Of a stretch of 64,000 nt of DNA, positions 27,175-35,019 are shown one piece after another. The DNA is from JAEUIE01 sp035430005 (GTDB taxonomy: Bacteria; Planctomycetota; Planctomycetia; Gemmatales; HRBIN36): the NCBI GenBank assembly GCA_035430005.1, contig DAOMFV010000010.1, positions 1 through 64,000 of the forward strand, read 5' to 3'. Made by a program: the position numbers and the translations under genes. Below the pieces are notes generated by a model. That model was not told where the DNA came from, ran no database searches, and was given only the letters and a program-made list of their open reading frames with translations. Position 1 is the stretch's first letter; each line of letters opens with the position of its first letter.

Positions 27175-27903
27175 TCATGCTTTCTTGATGGACTTCACTT
27201 TCACGACCGGTTGGGCTTTCAAGACGACAAGTTCGCCCAGGACGACAACCATGTCGCCAGGCTTGACGCCGGGAGGAATCCGGGCCAGAGACAATCGCCA
27301 ACTCGTGCCTTTTACCACGACCGCATATTCCGACATGCTTTTCATCGACATCAGGGATAGTAGGTTGCCGACGAGTTTGACCTTGGCAGACTCTTTGGGT
27401 TTTGGGTCTTCTTTTGATGCTTCGGGTGCTGGTTTCTTTGCAGTGGTTTTAGCTGGGGGCGGTGTTACTGGGTTCGGGTGCTTCAGGCCAAGGGTTTCAT
27501 TGGGTAGCCTGGGGTCATCCAACGCCTCATTGCATAGGGCATCTGCTACAGTATTGTCTTCACGGTAGACGTGCTTAAAGTGGACTTTGCCAATCTGCCT
27601 GACCAAATCACTCGCGATTTTATGCAGGACAGCGATATGTTCGTTCTTGACCTTATAGACCCCGGTCATCTGCCGGACCATGAGTTCGCTGTCGGCGAGG
27701 ATTTGCACCTCCTCTGCTCCCAGTTCAACTGCCTTTTCAAGAGCGCGAATGAGGCCGTGATACTCAGCGATGTTATTGGTGGTGCTCCCCAGTCGCCCTT
27801 TCAGGCTGATGGGAATGGAGCCGGCGCCTCGAATGTAACAGCCATAAGCGGCGGGGCCAGGATTGCCACGGGAGCCGCCGTCGATATTGATGGTGAGCTT
27901 CAT
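27175..27903 (-). CDS. RNase HI family protein with extra C-terminal domain
   Basis: A 242-residue protein. Residues 1-130 are an RNase H fold: MKLTINIDGGSRGNPGPAAYG with D8, NIAEYHGL with E47, LADSELMVRQ with D71, and TVADALCNEA with D121, so all four acidic metal ligands are present. A Pro/Lys/Thr-rich linker (about 135-178) leads to a C-terminal module of about 64 residues (SEYAVVVKGTSWRLSLARIPPG, GDMVVVLGELVVLKAQPVVKV) that looks like a small beta-barrel. Most bacterial RNase HI proteins lack this module. The enzyme would cleave RNA in RNA-DNA hybrids. Possibly co-transcribed with the hypothetical gene that ends 7 bp upstream. Confidence 0.85.
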   Translation of the reverse strand: MKLTINIDGGSRGNPGPAAYGCYIRGAGSIPISLKGRLGSTTNNIAEYHGLIRALEKAVELGAEEVQILADSELMVRQMTGVYKVKNEHIAVLHKIASDLVRQIGKVHFKHVYREDNTVADALCNEALDDPRLPNETLGLKHPNPVTPPPAKTTAKKPAPEASKEDPKPKESAKVKLVGNLLSLMSMKSMSEYAVVVKGTSWRLSLARIPPGVKPGDMVVVLGELVVLKAQPVVKVKSIKKA

Positions 27904-27910
27904 GCTGCGA

Positions 27911-28549
27911 CTATTTCTCTCCGAGGATGTAGATGGTGTTGGCTACCAGACGACTGAAACCGGGCAGGTCCTCACGGTAGACTGTGATGATAATGATTTG
28001 ACCCTTGAGTAACGAACTAAGATCGCCTGGCTTGCCGGGAAGGGAAGGCTCGCTCGACTTCTTGGCTGATTTGGTGGGCGTCTTGTTCTTGGTCTTTTCG
28101 TGTTCGTCGTCCGCGTCGCCTTTGTTCTCGTTCTTATCAGTGCCCTTATCGCTTTTCTTCTTATCAGTTCCTTTTGACGGCGGCGGAGTTTCAGACGTTT
28201 CAAGGATGCGAATGACAGTGTTGTCGAGCAAGCGAACTTCGATCTCCTGGTTCTTTTCTTTCTGGGTGAACTCTTTGGGAACCGGTGGGCGGTACTTTCC
28301 CGAGGTGCTGCCACGGGTGGTAGTTGATGAGCTGGAGCGCGTGGTAGTGGTCACCATTTCCTTGTATTTGACTTCGAGTTTGCGCCCGCCATCGCTGACC
28401 TTGTCTATTTCCCCTTTGATGGTTCCGAGCAGCGTAAGCGTGCCCTTCGGCTTGGAGTCTTTGCTGTTCTTGCCATCTTGTGACCATCCAGTGGCGTACC
28501 AGAATAATGCGAGAATCAAAACTATCGGCTGTAACATTGCTCTTTGCAT
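27911..28549 (-). CDS. Secreted charged repeat-rich protein of unknown function
   Basis: About 212 residues from the ATG at 28549; the frame is open back to 28843, but a good signal peptide (MQRAMLQPIVLILALFWYAT, then GWSQ) begins here and GGGA precedes it. The mature part has an OB-like stretch (GTLTLLGTIKGEIDKVSDGG), a Thr/Ser-rich patch, a Lys/Asp/Glu-rich central region (about 115-165) and a C-terminal strand region (GQIIIITVYREDLPGFSRLVANTIYILGE). I recognise no family. It ends 7 bp before the RNase H gene on the same strand. Confidence 0.55.
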   Translation of the reverse strand: MQRAMLQPIVLILALFWYATGWSQDGKNSKDSKPKGTLTLLGTIKGEIDKVSDGGRKLEVKYKEMVTTTTRSSSSTTTRGSTSGKYRPPVPKEFTQKEKNQEIEVRLLDNTVIRILETSETPPPSKGTDKKKSDKGTDKNENKGDADDEHEKTKNKTPTKSAKKSSEPSLPGKPGDLSSLLKGQIIIITVYREDLPGFSRLVANTIYILGEK

Positions 28550-28965
28550 GGCGATGGTCCCAGAGCCAACAAGTGAACGCAGTTTTAGCAGTCCCTTGAT
28601 CAAACCATACCACGATAAAGATTGCGTTTCCATCGTATTTTCAGCCTGTTCGACGATAATTACCGGCTGATTGAAGTGGGTTTGTCTGAAGCTGCACCAG
28701 TGGCCAGGTACATGAACTTGAGTCAATCTCCTGCGAGAAAGCAAGAATCTCCTTCTCCGCATTCCACCTTTTATTGCTTTGAGAATACCGCCTGATCTGA
28801 GGTTACTGCTCAGAACATCGAAGGTACATGGGGCCTTCCGCATTCATTGCACAAATCTCGTTGATGTTGATTTGGAACCAGACGATTCTGTTGCATGCTC
28901 CACTTGAGAGCGGCGAGGCGCTGCGCCCTACCGCATGATGCACCGCACCCCCATGGAGGATGGTG
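28550..28965. other. Intergenic region between divergent genes
   Basis: About 416 bp with no gene I would support. The minus frame is open across most of it but lacks a plausible start with a ribosome site. It should hold the promoters of the two divergent genes. No strong hairpin or repeat is seen. Confidence 0.4.
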
Positions 28966-29541
28966 ATGAAACGGATTCTTGTGTATGGCCTGTTGGCATT
29001 TGCGGTCGTGGGCCTGAGTCAGTCTTCAGCCTCAGCGATCTGCTTTGATGTCTATCGTCCCTGCGTTCGGTTACCGCTCCCTCGGCTGCCGATTTTCCTG
29101 CCTCATTTCTGCATTGGATGCGATTCAGAAGGCAAACAGGGTGGTTGCGGCAAGAAGTTGCTTTTCAATAAGAGTAGCTGTGCCGGCAATCAATTCGGTG
29201 GCTGCTCCAGTTGCGGCGGCGGCGGTGGTTGTGCTACCGGCGGATGCGGCGGTGGTGGGTGTGCTCATCACAGCCCCTATCTGTGCCCAACTCCCGATTG
29301 CAATCGGCCCATGTATCCTAACCCCGGTCGCGGCTACAACTGCTGGAACGGCAATGTCGCCCCCTGGTACACCTACTTCCCACCATCCGTCAACACTGGA
29401 TATCAGGTCGGCAGCTACGGCGCTTTCCGCGGCCCAGCTGGTGCAGGCTACCCGGCTGCTGCTCCCATGCAGCAGGCTAGCTATGCCCCCCAAGGTGGTG
29501 GCTACGCTCAGAATGTGCCCTCTTACTGGTACGGCCGCTAA
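28966..29541 (+). CDS. Small secreted Cys/Gly-rich protein
   Basis: About 191 residues. The ATG at 28966 has GGAGGA five bases upstream, which favours it over the in-frame ATG at 28960 (which overlaps that site). The signal peptide is MKRILVYGLLAFAVVG to about AsaSA. Mature sequence has many cysteines (for example GGCSSCGGGGGCATGGCGGGGC), suggesting disulfide bonding or metal binding, and a tail of Gly/Tyr/Pro/Gln. Such small secreted Gly/Cys-rich proteins are common in Planctomycetes; the role may be structural. It is followed by a strong hairpin at 29599-29631. Confidence 0.7.
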   Translation: MKRILVYGLLAFAVVGLSQSSASAICFDVYRPCVRLPLPRLPIFLPHFCIGCDSEGKQGGCGKKLLFNKSSCAGNQFGGCSSCGGGGGCATGGCGGGGCAHHSPYLCPTPDCNRPMYPNPGRGYNCWNGNVAPWYTYFPPSVNTGYQVGSYGAFRGPAGAGYPAAAPMQQASYAPQGGGYAQNVPSYWYGR

Positions 29542-29598
29542 ACTGCTGCCGGTCAGTTGAATCTACATGCGACGAGCACGCCTGGCGCGTGACTCCAG

Positions 29599-29631
29599 CA
29601 AGGCTCATGGAAATGGTTTCCATGAGCCTTG
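29599..29631. terminator. Hairpin between convergent genes
   Basis: A perfect 15-bp inverted repeat (arms 29599-29613 and 29617-29631: CAAGGCTCATGGAAA and TTTCCATGAGCCTTG) with a 3-nt loop, 57 bp after one stop and 22 bp before the other. It has no long T-run on either side, so a bidirectional terminator is likely but not certain. Confidence 0.6.
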
Positions 29632-29652
29632 TTCCGTTGAATGAAGGCAACA

Positions 29653-30594
29653 TTACAAAGTCAGGCCGACCGCCTCATGAGCCACCGTCTTCATCTTCTG
29701 CAGGCCCTTCTTGGCCACTTCGAGAGCGTCCTGTTTGTAGTATTCCTGATTGAACAATTCCAGCGACAGCACACCCTGAAACCCCAGATCGTAGAGGCCC
29801 TTCAGGATTTCCTTGAGAGGCGCAACACCATCGCCAGGGTAGACACGATCTTTGTCGTTGATTTTCTCCCGAGGCATGTTCGGATAGTCGTTCACATGAA
29901 ATACCTGTAGCCCGGCGGCACTGAGGAGCTTCAGCCCGCCGAAACCGGAGCCTCCTTTGTAGAGGTGATAGACATCAGCCAGCACGCAGGCTTTGGGATG
30001 GCCGGTTTCGATGGCGACGAGAGCGCCTTCGCCCAGTTTCGACAGAGTCTTGGAGAATCCCCAGATTTCGACTTGGGGCACAACACCCATGCGGTCGCCC
30101 AATTCCAGAAGTTCGCGATAGCGGGCTGCCGCCTGACGCAGATCAATGTTGGCCTTGGAGTCGGTAGCTCCGACGGGAGGCGTAGCCAGGCGTTTGCCCC
30201 CGAGTTGTGTAACGAGATCCATCGCCCGTTTGGCGTCTTCCAGCCCTTTCTTTCGCTGGGTGGGGTCATCCACGATCCATGCTGGAAAGCCGATGGCGCT
30301 CTCTACTACCAGGCCATTATCCTGTAATCGCTTGGTCAGTTCATTGAGTTTCTTGCCCGTTTTGGCATATACTTCAAGTTTTTCAATCCACGGTTCAATG
30401 GCGTTGTAGCCGGCCTTGCCTGCCACGTCGATTTCGTGTTCGAGGGTCAGCTTCTGGCCCCGGATAGTGGCTGTGTTCAAGCAATACTTGAACGGTTCAG
30501 CGGAAGGACGAGTGGCGGCATGGAGAGTGGGAAGTGTCGTGGCGACTGCGGCAGTCGAAAGAGCAGAAAGCCAGGTACGTCGTGAGGTTTGCAT
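29653..30594 (-). CDS. Sugar phosphate isomerase/epimerase (xylose-isomerase-like TIM barrel), exported
   Basis: A 313-residue protein with a twin-arginine-like start (MQTSRRTWLSALSTAAVATT). The barrel contains QVEIWGFSKT, ADVYHLYKGG and VFHVNDYP, and SLELFNQEYY, which supply the Glu, Asp, His and Glu metal ligands of the AP-endonuclease-2 superfamily. The member closest in layout is a sugar isomerase or inosose-type enzyme; the substrate cannot be assigned. Tat-exported barrels of this kind are frequent in Planctomycetes. The gene stands alone. Confidence 0.85.
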   Translation of the reverse strand: MQTSRRTWLSALSTAAVATTLPTLHAATRPSAEPFKYCLNTATIRGQKLTLEHEIDVAGKAGYNAIEPWIEKLEVYAKTGKKLNELTKRLQDNGLVVESAIGFPAWIVDDPTQRKKGLEDAKRAMDLVTQLGGKRLATPPVGATDSKANIDLRQAAARYRELLELGDRMGVVPQVEIWGFSKTLSKLGEGALVAIETGHPKACVLADVYHLYKGGSGFGGLKLLSAAGLQVFHVNDYPNMPREKINDKDRVYPGDGVAPLKEILKGLYDLGFQGVLSLELFNQEYYKQDALEVAKKGLQKMKTVAHEAVGLTL

Positions 30595-30680
30595 GGTAAC
30601 TTCAACTGGATTGAACCGGATCAGGCTGGTATGAGTTTGATCTTACACTTCCGGTAAGGCTATGGGAATAGATAGCGCCA

Positions 30681-31748
30681 TTACAGTATCAGCATGGCAT
30701 CGCCGTAACTAAAAAAACGGTAGCGCTCCTGGATGGCCTCTTGATAGGCTCGCAGGATCAGTTCTCTACCGGCGAGGGCGGAAATCAACACCAGTAACGT
30801 GCTGCGGGGCAAATGGAAGTTTGTCAGCAGACCATCGATGGAACGGAAAGGAAACCCCGGACGAATGAAGAGACTGGTATTGCCTGACCATGGGCGAAGC
30901 CGTTGAGCAACCTGGTGGAGGATAGCTGATTCCAGGGTTCGGACGCTCGTGGTTCCGACTGCAATTCGTCTGCCTTTTGCTTGTTGTATCGCCTCCACAG
31001 TCTCCTGGGAAACCTGGCACCATTCTTCATGCATGCGATGATCAGCGAGGTTCTCTACCTTGATCGGGGCAAAGGTTCCAGCGCCGACGTGAAGAGTAAC
31101 TTGAGTTTGCCGGATGCCTTGCTGTTGAAGTAGAACAAGTAGTTCCGGGGTGAAATGCAGGCCCGCTGTCGGTGCCGCCACGGAACCGGGCTGCTCGGCA
31201 AAGACCGTTTGGTAACGCTGCCTATCCGTTGGGGTATCTACGCCATCACGGATGTAATGAGGCAGCGGGACATGGCCGATGCCTTCCAGCAGTTCAACCG
31301 GGCTGATGTCTGGTTTGACATTAATGAGCAACTGTCGCTCTGGCGTCCGGCCGACAACTTGCAAACGATACTTGCTCAGGTTCTCGTCACGATCCAGTAA
31401 ATCGATCCATTCGTTTGGCTGTAGATAGCCACGAGTTTGCGACATGAGTTCCCAAGGAGAGTCGACAAGATCAGGCCTTTCCCGAAGGAAGAGGCCTTCC
31501 CATTTGCCTCCGGTCTTGGAACGGATGCCAAACAACCTGGCTGGCAACACTTTGGTGTTGTTGAAGATCAGCAGATCGCCGGCATTCAGCAGCCGTGGCA
31601 AATCATAGACGTGATGATGAGTAACAGTCTGAGTTGCCCGATTCACCACAAGAAGCCGGGCGTCCTCTCGACGGACGCTCGGCTCCTGAGCGATGAGTTC
31701 GGGCGGCAAGTGATAGTCGAAATCACTTATTTGAAGTTCTTCAGCCAC
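30681..31748 (-). CDS. queA: S-adenosylmethionine:tRNA ribosyltransferase-isomerase (QueA)
   Basis: A 355-residue QueA. SDFDYHLPPELIAQEPSVRREDARLL, FNNTKVLPARL, GSVAAPTAGLHFTPELL and NFHLPRSTLLVLISALAGRE are diagnostic. It adds the cyclopentane part of queuosine to tRNA, using S-adenosylmethionine, in the cytosol. Its start codon overlaps the end of the next gene upstream (31727-32242) by 22 bp, so translation of the two may be coupled. Confidence 0.95.
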   Translation of the reverse strand: MAEELQISDFDYHLPPELIAQEPSVRREDARLLVVNRATQTVTHHHVYDLPRLLNAGDLLIFNNTKVLPARLFGIRSKTGGKWEGLFLRERPDLVDSPWELMSQTRGYLQPNEWIDLLDRDENLSKYRLQVVGRTPERQLLINVKPDISPVELLEGIGHVPLPHYIRDGVDTPTDRQRYQTVFAEQPGSVAAPTAGLHFTPELLVLLQQQGIRQTQVTLHVGAGTFAPIKVENLADHRMHEEWCQVSQETVEAIQQAKGRRIAVGTTSVRTLESAILHQVAQRLRPWSGNTSLFIRPGFPFRSIDGLLTNFHLPRSTLLVLISALAGRELILRAYQEAIQERYRFFSYGDAMLIL

Positions 31749-32242
31749 TCCTTGAACCCTTTCTCGGCAGCAGCGACGCTCTTGGCAGGCCCGACCAGAC
31801 GCATGGTGTAGACCTTGTCGTCAGTGGGGAAGTAGACGTTGATCAAACGGAAGTTCTCTTTCTTCACAACGTTGCTGGGGTCGCTCATGTTCGGCTTGAA
31901 CAGATAGGTACCCGTGGCATCAAAACTGGTGACCTTGATCTTGCTGATCGTCATGTTTTCGATCTTGGCAACATCGTCAATCTTCTTGCCTGCACCAGGA
32001 TCGATCATGCCCTTCCAGCGTGCCAGGTTGGCATCCAGGCCGCCCACACCGCCGGGGAATTGATAAATGGTCAACGTAGTAGGATCAGTATCGCCTTCGG
32101 CTTTGGGAAGAGTGAAGCTCTTGAGTTGCATCTGCCCGGCACGACCTTCCTTCCAATCGGCTGGTGGTGTCGATTTAAGGCTGCCTAAGTCTACTGCATC
32201 TGCGTGCAAACAGATCAAAGTCGATATCAGGAAAGCGAACAT
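31727..32242 (-). CDS. Small secreted protein of unknown function
   Basis: A 171-residue protein with a signal peptide (MFAFLISTLICLHADA). The mature part is a strand-rich domain (TLTIYQFPGGVGGLDANLARWKG, then MTISKIKVTSFDATGTYLFKP, VYTMRLVGPAKSVAAAEKGFK) that resembles the DcrB/PsbP-like alpha-beta fold by pattern only. It overlaps the queA start by 22 bp. It resembles the C-terminal domain of the protein at 63233-63937 in ending with a helix that carries a phenylalanine (GFKEWLKNFK versus KFLNSFALR). Confidence 0.6.
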   Translation of the reverse strand: MFAFLISTLICLHADAVDLGSLKSTPPADWKEGRAGQMQLKSFTLPKAEGDTDPTTLTIYQFPGGVGGLDANLARWKGMIDPGAGKKIDDVAKIENMTISKIKVTSFDATGTYLFKPNMSDPSNVVKKENFRLINVYFPTDDKVYTMRLVGPAKSVAAAEKGFKEWLKNFK

Positions 32243-32284
32243 AGAGAACTCCTCGGAGGTTAAGTATCAGATGGCAGCGTTATC

Positions 32285-32701
32285 TTATTGACCAGCAATA
32301 CGAACTTCACGAACGTGGTTGTGGCAGTTGAAGCAGGCGAGTGTAGTTTTCACGTAGGCCAATGCCATGGCCTCGCTATTTTTGTTTTTGGCGGCACGGA
32401 TCAAACCCTGTACCTCGTTGCGGTATTCTTTCCCCAGTTCTTCGTAACGATCGGTTCGGATTTGTTTCCAGGCCAGCTCGTTGCTGATGCGAATCAGTTC
32501 CTGGCCATTTTTCTCAACGGTGCTGAAGTCGTTTTGAGCGACTGCTGCCAGTACCTTTTGAGCGTGCTCAAGTTTCAAAGTCATCAGGTTCTTTTTGGGT
32601 GGCTCATCCTTTTTCTGATCATCAGCCCCCACAAGTCCAACCGCAACCATGGCAAGAACGGCTGCAAAGAGTGATAAAGGTACCGGCTTCATGCTGCTCA
32701 T
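32285..32701 (-). CDS. Small helical C-type cytochrome with a single C-terminal CxxCH
   Basis: About 138 residues from the ATG at 32701, which has AAGGAG seven bases upstream; longer frames exist to 32833. Signal peptide MSSMKPVPLSLFAAVLAMVAV, then a mature helical protein with one heme motif near the C-terminus, CFNCHNHVR. The position of the heme site and the mostly helical sequence suit a cytochrome c'-like four-helix protein. No redox partner is obvious. It is on the opposite strand to the MDR gene that starts at 32797, 95 bp away. Confidence 0.7.
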   Translation of the reverse strand: MSSMKPVPLSLFAAVLAMVAVGLVGADDQKKDEPPKKNLMTLKLEHAQKVLAAVAQNDFSTVEKNGQELIRISNELAWKQIRTDRYEELGKEYRNEVQGLIRAAKNKNSEAMALAYVKTTLACFNCHNHVREVRIAGQ

Positions 32702-32796
32702 GACTTGTCTCCTTAGGATTACAACGACACAACAATAGATACATTGGTATTCTAGACGTGTCGCTCCACTTAGCCTACCATTTGTAGGAAAACCGC

Positions 32797-33801
32797 ATGC
32801 GTGCCTTGCAATTTGACCATCATGGTGAGCCAAGAGATGTGCTCAAGTTACGGGAAGTTCAACCTGCAACGTTGAAATCAGGGCAGGCACGGGTGCGGAT
32901 GTTGTTGGCACCCATCAATCCCTCTGACCTGCTCAGGATTAGAGGGCTATATGGAGAGATGCCTAGCTATCCAGCTTCACCGGGGTTCGAGGGTGTGGGC
33001 ATCATTGAAGAATCAAAAGCTCCTTTTAGCAAGTTGTTCCGTGGCGTCGGTCTTGGCCGCAAGGTCGTGGTGCTGAATCAGTTCACCGGCAACTGGCAGG
33101 AGCAGGTGATACTGCCGGCCTATCGGTTGTTTCCAGTACCTGAAGGCGTCAGCGATCATGACGCGGCGGGATACTTCGTGAACCCTGCTACCGCGCTGAT
33201 CATGACCAAATACGAACTCAAAGTGCCTGAAGGAGCCTGGCTGCTGCAGTCTGCCGCTGGCTCATCACTGGGCAAAATGGTCATTAAGCTGGGCAAGAAA
33301 TTGGGTTTCAAGACGATCAATGTCGTCAGACGCGCCGACACAGCTGCCAAGCTCAAACTCCTGGGTGCTGACGAAGTGATTGACGCATCGAAAGAGGATG
33401 TAGTTGATCGAGTGAAGGAGATCACCAAAGGGCAGTGCGTTCGCTACGCTATGGACGCTGTGGGTGGCCCTGCGGTTTCTCAGGTGATTCAATGCCTGGG
33501 GGAAGGAGGTCATGTTCAACTCTACGGTTCACTCGATATGTCGCCGGGGGAGTTCACCAACAGGCACATCATCGGCAACGGCATCAAGATCGAATCGTTT
33601 GCTCTCCAGCGCTGGGCAGCGGCGAAAAGCAGCCTGCAGTTGCTCAGCCTTCTGAAAGAGATCGGCAGACTCATGCAGGAAAATGTATTGACGGCAGAGG
33701 TCTCAGAGGTTTTCCCTATCGAAAAGTACCAGGAAGCAATCGTGGCGGCTGAGACTCCCGGTCGACAAGGAAAGATACTTCTACAAGTAGGGAATGAATG
33801 A
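32797..33801 (+). CDS. Zinc-independent MDR reductase, enoyl-thioester-reductase-like (MECR/Etr1)
   Basis: A 334-residue medium-chain dehydrogenase/reductase. NPSDLLRIRGLYGEMPSYPASPGFEGVGII and SAAGSSLGKMVIKLGKKLGFK match the quinone-oxidoreductase / enoyl-reductase branch, with no catalytic zinc ligands. AGSSLGKMVIKLGK is the NADP-binding turn. The likely reaction is reduction of a carbon-carbon double bond by NADPH, possibly an acyl thioester. The next gene, ribD, overlaps by 4 bp, so they share a transcript, although no functional link is obvious. A short hairpin (CCTAC/GTAGG, 32774-32788) overlaps the AGGA ribosome site. Confidence 0.85.
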   Translation: MRALQFDHHGEPRDVLKLREVQPATLKSGQARVRMLLAPINPSDLLRIRGLYGEMPSYPASPGFEGVGIIEESKAPFSKLFRGVGLGRKVVVLNQFTGNWQEQVILPAYRLFPVPEGVSDHDAAGYFVNPATALIMTKYELKVPEGAWLLQSAAGSSLGKMVIKLGKKLGFKTINVVRRADTAAKLKLLGADEVIDASKEDVVDRVKEITKGQCVRYAMDAVGGPAVSQVIQCLGEGGHVQLYGSLDMSPGEFTNRHIIGNGIKIESFALQRWAAAKSSLQLLSLLKEIGRLMQENVLTAEVSEVFPIEKYQEAIVAAETPGRQGKILLQVGNE

Positions 33802-34916
33802 TGTCGTTCGACCTCGATCACAACATGATGGCCAGGGCACTGGAACTTGCCGGGCGAGGGCAGGGGAGGGTAGAGCCTAATCCAATGGTCGGGGCAGTGG
33901 TCGTTCGCGAGGGCAAGATTATTGGCGAGGGGTATCACCAAGTTTATGGAGGCCCACATGCGGAAGTGTTAGCTTTGCAGCAAGCGGGCGAACTCGCTCG
34001 TGGGGCCACGCTGTATGTTACGTTGGAGCCATGCTGCCATCATGGTAAAACGCCGCCGTGCACCGATGCCATCATCAAGGCGGGCATTAAGGAAGTTGTA
34101 GCTGCCGATTCGGATCCGTTTCCCCAGGTGACCGGCGGTGGATTCAGTGCTCTGGCAAGCGCCGGCATTCAGGTACGAATCGGCGTTCTGCGCCAAGAAG
34201 CGGAACAACTGAACACTCCCTATAACAAGTTGGTTCGCACCGGCCTGCCGTATGTGATCGCCAAGTGGGCCATGACTCTGGATGGCAAGATCGCCACCGC
34301 CACGGGGGAATCGAAGTGGATCAGCGGTGAAGAGAGCAGGCGTTTGGTGCATGAACTGCGGGGCAGAATGGATGGCATCCTCGTTGGCATCGGAACGGTA
34401 CTCACTGATGATCCCCTTCTCACTGCCAGACCTGCAGGGCCAAGAGTCGCTACCCGTATCGTGCTGGACACCCATCTCAAAATCCCAATGACTTCACAAC
34501 TGGTTAAGACAGCCGGTCAGGCACCGGTGCTGTTGGTCCATGGATCGATTAATGATAAACGTGTTGCCGAGCTAAGTGGAGGAAGTTGTGAATGCCTGCG
34601 GATCGACGCTGTCGGTAGAACCGAGTCGATACAACAACTCCTGAAGGAGCTTGGCAAGCGAAGAATGACCAGCCTCCTCGTAGAAGGCGGGGCGGCTGTA
34701 TTAGGGTCGTTCTTCGATGCCCAAGCGGTCGATGAGGTGTGGGCCTTCATCGCTCCGAAGTGGATAGGGAACTCCTCCGCCAAAGGCCCGCTGTCAGGAA
34801 TCGGTGTAAAGAGCATATCACAGATCAGTCAACTGGAAGATGTGCGTTGTGAACAGGTAGGGAAGGACGTACTTCTTCGTGGTCGCTGTGTCCGCTCGCC
34901 GCAGGGGAAGAGTTAA
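33798..34916 (+). CDS. ribD: Riboflavin biosynthesis bifunctional deaminase/reductase RibD
   Basis: A 372-residue RibD. The deaminase half has the zinc-binding GGPHAEVLAL and LEPCCHHGKTPPCTDAII. The reductase half has KWAMTLDGKIATATGES and DGILVGIGTVLTDDPLL and the closing RILDPLKPR-like segment replaced by IAPKWIGNSSAKGPL. Both activities look intact. It makes 5-amino-6-ribitylamino-uracil phosphate in the second and third steps of riboflavin synthesis. Other rib genes are not in the window. It overlaps the MDR gene by 4 bp (ATGA). Confidence 0.95.
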   Translation: MMSFDLDHNMMARALELAGRGQGRVEPNPMVGAVVVREGKIIGEGYHQVYGGPHAEVLALQQAGELARGATLYVTLEPCCHHGKTPPCTDAIIKAGIKEVVAADSDPFPQVTGGGFSALASAGIQVRIGVLRQEAEQLNTPYNKLVRTGLPYVIAKWAMTLDGKIATATGESKWISGEESRRLVHELRGRMDGILVGIGTVLTDDPLLTARPAGPRVATRIVLDTHLKIPMTSQLVKTAGQAPVLLVHGSINDKRVAELSGGSCECLRIDAVGRTESIQQLLKELGKRRMTSLLVEGGAAVLGSFFDAQAVDEVWAFIAPKWIGNSSAKGPLSGIGVKSISQISQLEDVRCEQVGKDVLLRGRCVRSPQGKS

Positions 34917-34918
34917 GC

Positions 34919-34943
34919 CCGATTTGTGGTTGATCGGCCTTTT
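34919..34943 (+). terminator. Weak terminator candidate after ribD
   Basis: CCGAT (34919-34923) and ATCGG (34933-34937) pair around a 9-nt loop, followed by CCTTTT. The stem is short, so support is modest. Confidence 0.3.
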
Positions 34944-35019
34944 ATTCATTCACTTTGTCACGTATGATACTGTAAGTAGCCAGCCAGGGTGATCGTAGGT
35001 CAGTCAGGACGCACACACC

